Assembly (NCBI RefSeq): GCF_030291135.1
Contig: NZ_CP127409.1
Coordinates: 124,001 to 188,000 of the forward strand
DNA: 64,000 nt
Source: Rhodanobacter thiooxydans
GTDB lineage: Bacteria; Pseudomonadota; Gammaproteobacteria; Xanthomonadales; Rhodanobacteraceae
Reading direction: 5' to 3'
The notes beneath the pieces are model-generated. The model had not been told where the DNA came from, did no database searches, and saw only the letters and a list, made by a program, of their open reading frames with translations. The position numbers and the translations under genes are program-made. Within the stretch, counting starts at the first letter, position 1, and each line of letters starts with the position of its first letter. Below are positions 44,956 to 51,827 of this stretch, in pieces.

Positions 44956-45732
44956 TTAAATCGAAATCTGACAAGTGGCGTTAATTTGGTATTCCTTCAA
45001 GTTCGTCACCTGTCCAAGAAGGCTTTGACCGGTTGAATTAAGAAAATCCATATTCAATATAGAGCAGTATACTTTCTTTGCATCACCGCTCAATGGATCA
45101 CCACCCATCAGATAACGAAGCATACCAAGGGATCTGCGCTTATCAACCGCAGCGTAGGCCAATCCCGCGTTGTAGCGGTAAGATTGTTTGTCAATCAATT
45201 TCAATTGATTGCCAACCTCCGCCGCCTCAAACAAATATATCGCGCCAAGTCTGCTTGGGGCTGAAATATATGAAGACTGTATGTTCGTAATGATTTTTCC
45301 CAGGCAAACATTCACATCGGGCACAACCCATGCCTTACACCTTGCATTTAGCAGGTTCAGGCCAGCATCTGGAGAATTTAGGTATATCTCAGAAAAGGCC
45401 TGAGCTGCTATATATCTATTGCGAAGTGAAGGATCTACATGGGATAAGTCATTAGCTACCACCGACGCATACCATTTCTTATTTATTCGCTTAAAATTAT
45501 GCATGTATTCCAGCGTGTCATATATTATGTACTGAGTCAAAAGAAAGTTTGATTCATATGCATCCGCGTCAGCCATTCTCTTGGTCCATGTAACAGCCTC
45601 GATCTCTTTTCCCGAATTAAAACTCTCTATCGACTTATTTCGCAGCTGGCTGACGGGCGTGCTCTCACGGCCGGCGCATCCAGCAACAAGGAACAATAGA
45701 AAAATGGATAAAGCATTTTTGATGTAACTCAT
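44956..45732 (-). CDS. AT-rich lipoprotein of unknown function
   Basis: Protein of 258 residues. The N-terminus MSYIKNALSIFLLFLVAGC is a lipoprotein signal peptide with acylated Cys19. The rest is helical and resembles Sel1/TPR-like repeat proteins (VDPSLRNRYIAAQAFSEIYLNSPDAG; AIYLFEAAEVGNQLKLIDKQSYRYNAGLAYAAVDKR), though no repeat is exact. The gene is far richer in A and T than its neighbours and uses ATA, TTA, AAT and TCA codons freely, and the protein is rich in Ile, Asn, Lys, Ser and Tyr. This suggests transfer from a lower-GC genome. No mobile element borders it. The start at 45732 fits the signal peptide; a longer frame to 45774 is possible. Confidence 0.75.
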   Translation of the reverse strand: MSYIKNALSIFLLFLVAGCAGRESTPVSQLRNKSIESFNSGKEIEAVTWTKRMADADAYESNFLLTQYIIYDTLEYMHNFKRINKKWYASVVANDLSHVDPSLRNRYIAAQAFSEIYLNSPDAGLNLLNARCKAWVVPDVNVCLGKIITNIQSSYISAPSRLGAIYLFEAAEVGNQLKLIDKQSYRYNAGLAYAAVDKRRSLGMLRYLMGGDPLSGDAKKVYCSILNMDFLNSTGQSLLGQVTNLKEYQINATCQISI

Positions 45733-46127
45733 CCGTCGAGTACAGAGCAGTTTAGCGCCCATACACCACTCCATTTGTCATCTGCTGAAATAGCAGACTC
45801 GTCTGAACGGCCGTTTGATAGTAGCCGGAACAGGGTCAGGTCCACTTATGCAGCGGCCACGACCACGATCAGCCTGATTCCTTGGCTGTGGCCAGCTCCC
45901 CCCGGCAACCTCGGCCCCGATTTTCACGTTACATCGCCTCCGTCCCCGACCGCGGCATGCTCGGGTCAGGACATCGCCAAACGCCCCATCGTCGCCCCTT
46001 CATCATGCTCCAAGTGCGCCCCGCCGTTTTCGCGCAGTGACTTCTGGGCTATGAAATCGCGCGGCCGTGGTGCCTATGCTGCAACGCTTCGGGGCGATGG
46101 CGTCCCAGTCACAGGGGACTCCGGACC
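45733..46127. other. gap between the AT-rich lipoprotein gene and the S10 peptidase
   Basis: About 395 bases. A small hairpin TCTGCT/AGCAGA sits at 45781-45797. The composition shifts gradually from AT-rich near the lipoprotein gene to GC-rich near 45900, so the border of the foreign-looking segment probably lies here. An open frame runs from 45775 to 46173, but its sequence is of low complexity and overlaps the S10 start, so it is not called. No terminal repeats or transposase remnants were found. Confidence 0.5.
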
Positions 46128-47729
46128 ATGCGCAAACTTCCTTTCGTCGCGGCGTTGTCCGCGCTGCTGCTGAGCGCGGTCGCGATCGCCGCCCCGGACA
46201 AGAAGGACGACAAGGCCAAGCCTGAGAAGCCCGACGCGGCGCTGGTCGAGCCGCAGTCGTCGGCCAGCGAGGGTTCGGTATCGGTCGAGGGGCATCGCAT
46301 CGACTACAAGGCGGTGGCCGGCACCCTGGTGCTGCATGGCACGGGCGACAAGGAAGACGAGCCGCAGGTCAGCATGTTCTACGTCGCCTATTTCAAGAAA
46401 GGCGTGGCGGCGGCGAAGCGGCCAGTCACCTTCATCTACAACGGCGGTCCCGGTTCGGCCACGGTGTGGTTGCACATGGGCGCGTTCGGGCCGAAGCGGG
46501 TGGTGACCAGCGACGACAGCCACACGCCGGCGGCGCCGTACGGACTGGTCAACAACGATTACAGCCTGCTCGACGCCTCCGACCTGGTGTTCATCGACGC
46601 CCCCGGTGCCGGCTTCAGCCGGCTGATCGCCGCCGACGCGGACAAGTCCAAGCGCGACGAGCAGATGAAGGAGCGCCGGAAGGCGACTTACGGCGTGGAT
46701 GGCGATGGCCATGCGTTCGCCCAGTTCGTCACCCGCTTCCTGTCGAAATACGACCGCTGGAACTCGCCGAAGTACCTGTTCGGCGAAAGCTACGGCACCA
46801 CCCGCTCGGCGGTGCTGGCGAACACCCTGGAGAACGAGGACAGCGTCGACTTGAACGGGGTGATCCTGCTCTCGCAGATCCTCAGCTTCGACACCAGCAT
46901 CGACGGGCCGGAGTTCAACCCGGGCATCGACCTGCCGTACGAACTGGCGCTGCCGACCTTCGCCGCCACCGCGTTCTACCACCACAAGCTGCCGCAGCAG
47001 CCGGCCGCGCTGGAGCCGTTCCTGCGCGAGGTGGAGCAGTACGCGCTGGGCGATTACGCGCAGGCGCTGATGGCTGGCTCGCGCCTGGATGACGCGCACA
47101 GGCAGGCGGTGGCGCAGAAGCTGCACGAGTACACCGGCCTGCCGGTGGCCTACTTGCTGAAGGCGAACCTGCGCGTGACCGGCGGCATGTTCGAGCACGA
47201 GCTGCAGGCCGATGGCGACGTCACCACCGGTCGGCTGGACAGCCGCTTCGCCGGGCCGTCGATCGACCCGCTGAGCAAGGATTCCGAGTACGACCCGCAG
47301 TCCTCGGCGATCAGCTCGGCCTACGTGGCCGCGTTCAACGACTACGTGCGGCGCGACCTGAAGTTCGGCCAGGGCCGGCAGTACCGGCTGTTCGCCGACA
47401 TCGACCACTGGGACTTCTCGCACAAGGCGCCCGGCGTGCACGGCGAGGCGCTGCAGTCCTCGACCAACGTGATGCCGGACCTGGCCATGGCGATGAAGAC
47501 CAACCCCAACCTCAAGGTCTACCTGCACGGCGGCTACTACGATCTGGCCACGCCGTACTTTGCCGCCGACTACGAGATGCACCACCTGCCGATCCCGGCC
47601 GGCCTGGAGCGCAACATCAGCTATGCGTGGTATCCGTCCGGGCACATGGTGTACGCGCACGAGACCTCGCTGAAGCAGCTGCACGACAACGTCGCCCGCT
47701 TCATCGGGCAGACCGACAACGTCAAGTAG
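46128..47729 (+). CDS. S10 family serine carboxypeptidase-like protein
   Basis: Secreted serine peptidase of 533 residues. A signal peptide (LSALLLSAVAIAA) is followed by a charged Lys/Asp-rich linker and an alpha/beta hydrolase fold. The oxyanion segment is YNGGPGSATVWLHMGAFGP. The triad is Ser221 in GESYGT, Asp472 in GGYYDLATPY, and His506 in SGHMVY. It would remove C-terminal residues from peptides in the periplasm. Its stop overlaps the convergent LacI gene by eight bases. It adds to the S9 and M16 peptidases of the window. Confidence 0.92.
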   Translation: MRKLPFVAALSALLLSAVAIAAPDKKDDKAKPEKPDAALVEPQSSASEGSVSVEGHRIDYKAVAGTLVLHGTGDKEDEPQVSMFYVAYFKKGVAAAKRPVTFIYNGGPGSATVWLHMGAFGPKRVVTSDDSHTPAAPYGLVNNDYSLLDASDLVFIDAPGAGFSRLIAADADKSKRDEQMKERRKATYGVDGDGHAFAQFVTRFLSKYDRWNSPKYLFGESYGTTRSAVLANTLENEDSVDLNGVILLSQILSFDTSIDGPEFNPGIDLPYELALPTFAATAFYHHKLPQQPAALEPFLREVEQYALGDYAQALMAGSRLDDAHRQAVAQKLHEYTGLPVAYLLKANLRVTGGMFEHELQADGDVTTGRLDSRFAGPSIDPLSKDSEYDPQSSAISSAYVAAFNDYVRRDLKFGQGRQYRLFADIDHWDFSHKAPGVHGEALQSSTNVMPDLAMAMKTNPNLKVYLHGGYYDLATPYFAADYEMHHLPIPAGLERNISYAWYPSGHMVYAHETSLKQLHDNVARFIGQTDNVK

Positions 47730-48801
47730 CCGGCTTGCGTCGGCCGCCGGCGCCGCGCCCGGACGGCGCGGCGTGCCGCGGCGCGGTGGAGCCGCGCACC
47801 ACCAGTTCCGGGCTGAAGCCTTCGTTGCGGTTGTCGATCGGTTCGCCGTTGGCCGCGCGCTGCAGGTCGCCGATCAGCCGTTGCGCGGCATGCCGCGCGA
47901 TCTCCTCGGTGGCCTGGCGGGCGGTGGTCAGGGCAGGCCACGACTGCTTGGAGAACGGGCTGTCCTCGAAGCCGGCGATCGACAGTTCGTACGGCACGTT
48001 GATGCCGTCGGAGTGCGCCGCGGCCAGCACGCCGGCGGCGATCTCGTCGTTGGAGCCGAAGATCGCACTGGGCCGCTCCTTCAGCGCCAGCAGTTTGCGT
48101 GCGCCGCGGAAGCCGTCGTCGAAGGTGTAGTCGCCGGGCACGATCAGCTTGCGGTCGAGTGCGATGCCGTAGTCCTTCAGTGCATCCTCGTAGCCCTGGT
48201 AGCGCTCCTGGCTGGAACGGTGTTCACGGCCACCCCACAGGAAACCGATGCGCTGGTGGCCGAGCTGGATCAGGTGCTCGGTGATCGCGTAGGCGGCGTC
48301 GCGGTCGTCGACGTAGACGCAGGGCGAGCCATCGGCGGGATCCTTGCGCGCGGAGATGATCCGGATGAACGGCACCTTCGCCGCGTTCAGCGCGCCAATC
48401 AATTCCGGCTGCTCGGACATCGGCGGCGCCAGCACCAGCCCGGCCAGGCGCGAGCGATGCACCAGCTCGCGCAGTTCCTCGGCCAGCTTCGGCGAGGACG
48501 CGTCGCACGGATGGATCTGCAGGCCGAAGCCGCTCGAACGGCACGCCGCCAGCGCGCCACGCTGCAGGTTGATGATGTAGTGCGCGTTGGGATTGTCGTA
48601 GACCAGGCCGATCGCATAGGCACGCGTGCTGCGCAGGCTGCGCGCGGAAGGGTCGGGCTGGTAGCCGAGCGCGTCGATCTCGCGCTGCACCTTCTCGCGC
48701 GTGCGCGCATGCACCGAAGGTTCGTTGTTGATCACGCGCGAGACGGTCTTCAGCGAGACGCCGGCCCGTTCTGCGACGTCCTTGATGGTGGCGCTGCGCA
48801 C
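47722..48801 (-). CDS. LacI-family transcriptional regulator
   Basis: Repressor of 359 residues, probably of the GlcNAc/chitooligosaccharide genes around it. The N-terminal HTH TIKDVAERAGVSLKTVSRVINNEPSVHARTREKV is standard. The hinge helix is PSARSLRSTRAYAIGL. The periplasmic-binding-protein-like effector domain runs to about residue 335 (for example SAIFGSNDEIAAGVLAAA and SIAGFEDSPFS). Translation starts from GTG at 48801 with GAGG eight bases before. It lies 100 bases downstream of the sugar transporter on the same strand. Two palindromes with CAACGTTG centres in the divergent promoter region at 50.2-50.5 kb are the expected type of operator. Confidence 0.92.
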   Translation of the reverse strand: MRSATIKDVAERAGVSLKTVSRVINNEPSVHARTREKVQREIDALGYQPDPSARSLRSTRAYAIGLVYDNPNAHYIINLQRGALAACRSSGFGLQIHPCDASSPKLAEELRELVHRSRLAGLVLAPPMSEQPELIGALNAAKVPFIRIISARKDPADGSPCVYVDDRDAAYAITEHLIQLGHQRIGFLWGGREHRSSQERYQGYEDALKDYGIALDRKLIVPGDYTFDDGFRGARKLLALKERPSAIFGSNDEIAAGVLAAAHSDGINVPYELSIAGFEDSPFSKQSWPALTTARQATEEIARHAAQRLIGDLQRAANGEPIDNRNEGFSPELVVRGSTAPRHAAPSGRGAGGRRKPAT

Positions 48802-48901
48802 CCGCTGAACCTCGTGTATCGAAAGGGTTGGTCGCCGGTCGCGCCAGGGTGCCGGCGGCGCCGCACGCGTCGGTGCGGCGGCGCGAACATCCTAGCTTAG
48901 T

Positions 48902-50188
48902 TCACGTCGCCCGGTGCTGGCCGACGCGGTGGCCGGCCAGCCCGTAGTACAGGATGTACAGGTAGCACGGCACCATCAGCAGCGCGAACGCGAGCTGGAA
49001 ATCGACGTGCTGCTTCAGGTGCACGAACAGCTGCGGCACCACGGCGCCGCCGGCGATCGCCATGATCAGCAGCGCCGAGCCGCGTTCGGTGAGGCTGCCC
49101 AGGCCCTTGATCGCCAGCGGAAAGATCGCCGGCCACATCATCGCGTTGGCGAAGCCGAGCGCGGCGACGAAGCCGACCGAGACGTAGCCGTGGCTGAGGT
49201 AGGCGCCGATCGAGAACAGCACGCCGAGCACCGCCGAGATAGCCAGGTAGCGCTGTTGCGACACGAAGCGCGGGATCAGCAGCAGGCCGGCGACGTAGCC
49301 GATCAGCATGCCGCTCAGGGTGAACGCAGTGAAGATCTTGGTGCGCTCCAGCGGCAGGTGGAAGCCGGCGCCATAGGTGCCGATCGCATCGCCGGCCATC
49401 ACCTCCACGCCGACGTAGAGGAACAGGCACAGCACGCCCAGCCACAGGTGCGGGAAGCTGAAGATGCTGCCGTGCTTGTGCCCGATCGCCCGTTCGCTGT
49501 TCGCGCCGTCGGGCTGGATCTCCGGCAGCGACGAGCGTGCGATCCAGATCGCCAGCAGCACCAGCAGGCCGGCCATCACCATGTACGGCAGGTGCACCTT
49601 GCCGGCGAACGCGTTGAGCAGGGCTTCGCGTGCTTCCGGCGTCGGCGCCGCCTGGACCTGTTCGCCGAAGGTGCCGATGCCGCTGAGTACCAGCGCGCCG
49701 AACGCGAACGGTGCGATCACGCCGGCGGCCTTGTTGCAGATGCCCATGAACGCGATGCGCTGCGCCGCGCTGTCGATCGGCCCGAGGATGCTGATGTACG
49801 GGTTCGACGCGGTCTGCAGCAGCGACAGCCCGGCGCCGATCACGAACAGCCCGGTCAGCGCGCCGGCGAACTCGCGCCAGCTGACGAACTGGCCGAACAG
49901 CACCGCGCCGATCGCCATCACGAACAGGCCCAGCGCCATGCCCTTCTTCATGCCGGTGCGGCGCAGGATCAGCGACGCGGGCAGCGAGAACACCAGGTAC
50001 GACACGTAGAACGCCGACGGCACCAGGAACGCATAGACATCCTCGACCTGGAACGCCAGCTTGACGAAGGTGATCAGCGGCCCGTTGAGCCAGGTGACGA
50101 AACCGAAGATGAAGAACAGCAGGCCGATGATCAGCATCGGGCCGAGGTGGGTGCGATCGGACGGCGCCGCCGCCAGCGTGGTTGCCAT
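48902..50188 (-). CDS. nagP: sugar MFS transporter (FucP/NagP family)
   Basis: Inner-membrane proton symporter of 428 residues with 12 helices. The N-terminal half has LIIGLLFFIFGFVTWLNGPLI and LQTASNPYISILG, both typical of the FucP/GluP/NagP group. Its place beside a LacI regulator, a GlcNAc-pathway kinase, a TonB receptor, a GH20 hexosaminidase and nagX points to GlcNAc as the substrate. The gene symbol rests on that context. It is transcribed with lacI, and its promoter lies in the shared divergent region, where a CAACGTTG-centred palindrome overlaps a TTGACA element. Confidence 0.85.
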   Translation of the reverse strand: MATTLAAAPSDRTHLGPMLIIGLLFFIFGFVTWLNGPLITFVKLAFQVEDVYAFLVPSAFYVSYLVFSLPASLILRRTGMKKGMALGLFVMAIGAVLFGQFVSWREFAGALTGLFVIGAGLSLLQTASNPYISILGPIDSAAQRIAFMGICNKAAGVIAPFAFGALVLSGIGTFGEQVQAAPTPEAREALLNAFAGKVHLPYMVMAGLLVLLAIWIARSSLPEIQPDGANSERAIGHKHGSIFSFPHLWLGVLCLFLYVGVEVMAGDAIGTYGAGFHLPLERTKIFTAFTLSGMLIGYVAGLLLIPRFVSQQRYLAISAVLGVLFSIGAYLSHGYVSVGFVAALGFANAMMWPAIFPLAIKGLGSLTERGSALLIMAIAGGAVVPQLFVHLKQHVDFQLAFALLMVPCYLYILYYGLAGHRVGQHRAT

Positions 50189-50268
50189 GGATGGTTCTCC
50201 CCGGAGTCGCCGTGCCGCGCCGGTCGGGTGACCGGGACAGGCAGGAATGTCTCTTTAATTGCCGAAAA

Positions 50269-50282
50269 GTGCAACGTTGTCA
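50269..50282 (-). promoter_or_regulatory. LacI-type operator, nagP side
   Basis: GTGCAACGTTGTCA matches 11 of 14 positions of the perfect palindrome at 50512. The TTGACA of a candidate -35 element overlaps its edge. It lies about 80 bases before the nagP start. Confidence 0.65.
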
Positions 50283-50511
50283 ATCCATCGCCCTGCTTGG
50301 CCCCGGGCGCATGGTCGTGGCCGCACCGTTTGGACGGCCATCGCGAGCCACCATTGTGGCGATGCAGCAGGTCGCGGCCTTATGACGTAATTGCATGTAT
50401 ATGCGCTTTATAAAGCTATCTATGCGGTCTCATGACGCGCGGCTCAGGAGTGCCATGACAGCTATGTTGCGTCGCCGTATCGAATGTCCGAAAAATTATT
50501 GTCTGCCCGGT

Positions 50512-50525
50512 TGACAACGTTGTCA
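50512..50525 (+). promoter_or_regulatory. LacI-type operator, kinase side
   Basis: TGACAACGTTGTCA is a perfect 14-base palindrome with the CG centre typical of LacI-family operators. TTGACA (50511-50516) overlaps its left arm, so binding should block initiation of the kinase-TonB receptor transcript 90 bases downstream. Confidence 0.75.
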
Positions 50526-50614
50526 TTTTGACAGCAGACTCCGCTCGAATCAGGCCGTACCCGGCGCGCGTCTGCGCGGCCGGGTCGGGGAGTCACCGGC
50601 CACGGGAGAACGTA

Positions 50615-51721
50615 GTGGGGGAAGTCGCGAACCAGCGTCATGCGGCGGCAGTGTCGGCGACGGCCGTGGCCGGGGCGTCGGCAGCGGACGGAGTCGGCGC
50701 GTCAGGGCCGGGTCCGCAGCAGCCGTTCCTGGCCGCCGACGTCGGCGGCACGCATGCGCGCATCGGTCTGGTCGTCGGCAATGCGAACGGCCGTCGCCCG
50801 GTCAGCGTGCTGCACTACCACCGCTACGGCTGCGCCGACTGGTCCGGCCTCGCCGCGATGCTGCAGGATTTCGTCGCGCAGCTGGCGCACACGCCGCATG
50901 CAGCGCTGCGCGGCGAGTTGCGTCACTGCGCGGTGGCCTGCGCCGGCTACGTGCTGGACGACGCGATCGTCAACGGCAACCTGCCGTGGCCGGTGTCGAT
51001 CCGCGAAATCCGCGACGGCCTCGGCATCCAGCGGCTGGCGGTGATCAACGATTTCGAGGCGGTCGCCTACGCCACCCAGTTCATCGCGGTCGACGAGACC
51101 CGGTCGATCATCGAGACCACGCAACCGGCGGCCAGCGGGCCGGTGTTGGTGATGGGTCCGGGCACCGGGCTGGGTTCGGCGGTGCTGCTGCCGGACCGCC
51201 CGCGCGCGCATGTACTGGCCACCGAGGCGGGCCAGGTGTCGCTGGCGCCGGGCAACGAACGCGAGATCGAGATCCTGCGCCTGTTCCGCCGCGAACGCGC
51301 GCACGTGTCGTTCGAGGATGCACTGTCCGGCCCGGGCCTGCTGAAACTCTACGGCGCGCTGTGCGAACTGCGCGGCAGCCGTTCGTGCCTGCTGACCCCG
51401 GCCGAAGTCACCGCCGCCGCACTGGCCGGCAGCGACGGCGCCGCGGTGGAAGCGCTGGAGGTGTTCTGCGGCCTGCTCGGCAGCTTCGTCGGCGACCTGG
51501 TGCTGCTGTACGGCGCCCGCGGCGGGGTCTACCTGGCCGGCGGCATCCTGCCGCAGATCCAGCCGTTCCTGCTGTCCAGCAGCTTCGCCGAACGCTACTT
51601 CAACAAGGGCGTGATGCGCGCCTATCTGCAACAGGTTCCGGTACGACTGATCGAGCACGGCCAGCTTGGTGTCATTGGCGCCGCAGGCTGGTTTCTGGAT
51701 GAGCGTTCATCAGGAGAGTGA
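50615..51721 (+). CDS. glucokinase-family sugar kinase, probably acting on N-acetylglucosamine
   Basis: Phosphorylates a hexose at C6 with ATP in the cytoplasm. The protein has 368 residues from a GTG start with GGGAGAA upstream. The phosphate loop FLAADVGGTHARIGLV lies near residue 40; VINDFEAVAYA and VMGPGTGLGSAVL follow. This is the Glk (not ROK) fold. Such kinases replace classical NagK in some Lysobacterales and Alteromonadales pathways. The position next to the transporter supports GlcNAc, but glucose is possible. About 35 residues before the ATP loop are an Ala/Gly/Ser-rich extension. The TonB receptor gene follows 106 bases later. Confidence 0.85.
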   Translation: MGEVANQRHAAAVSATAVAGASAADGVGASGPGPQQPFLAADVGGTHARIGLVVGNANGRRPVSVLHYHRYGCADWSGLAAMLQDFVAQLAHTPHAALRGELRHCAVACAGYVLDDAIVNGNLPWPVSIREIRDGLGIQRLAVINDFEAVAYATQFIAVDETRSIIETTQPAASGPVLVMGPGTGLGSAVLLPDRPRAHVLATEAGQVSLAPGNEREIEILRLFRRERAHVSFEDALSGPGLLKLYGALCELRGSRSCLLTPAEVTAAALAGSDGAAVEALEVFCGLLGSFVGDLVLLYGARGGVYLAGGILPQIQPFLLSSSFAERYFNKGVMRAYLQQVPVRLIEHGQLGVIGAAGWFLDERSSGE

Positions 51722-51827
51722 GACCAACGCCATCCGGTGACACGGCGCCAAGCCAAACCACTACACAACGTCCGCGACCGTCGTCATGCCGGTCCTGATT
51801 CAAGCCAGCCTCTGAGGGGAGGAGATC

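Larger units (their letters stand above)
50189..50614. promoter_or_regulatory. divergent control region of the GlcNAc cluster
   Basis: This 426-base gap lies between the minus-strand transporter gene and the plus-strand kinase gene. It holds two related palindromes (annotated separately), each within 81-90 bases of a start codon. An AT-rich centre lies around 50380-50430 (TTGCATGTATATGCG and TTTATAAAG). TTGACA elements overlap both palindromes: at 50283-50278 on the minus strand (a weak AATTAA follows 17 bases on) and at 50511-50516 on the plus strand. No other gene is visible. Confidence 0.7.

Noticed and set aside
45775..46173. Open frame of 132 codons before the S10 peptidase
   Set aside because: It overlaps the S10 start, has no ribosome site, and has Ser/Pro/Arg-rich composition without domains.
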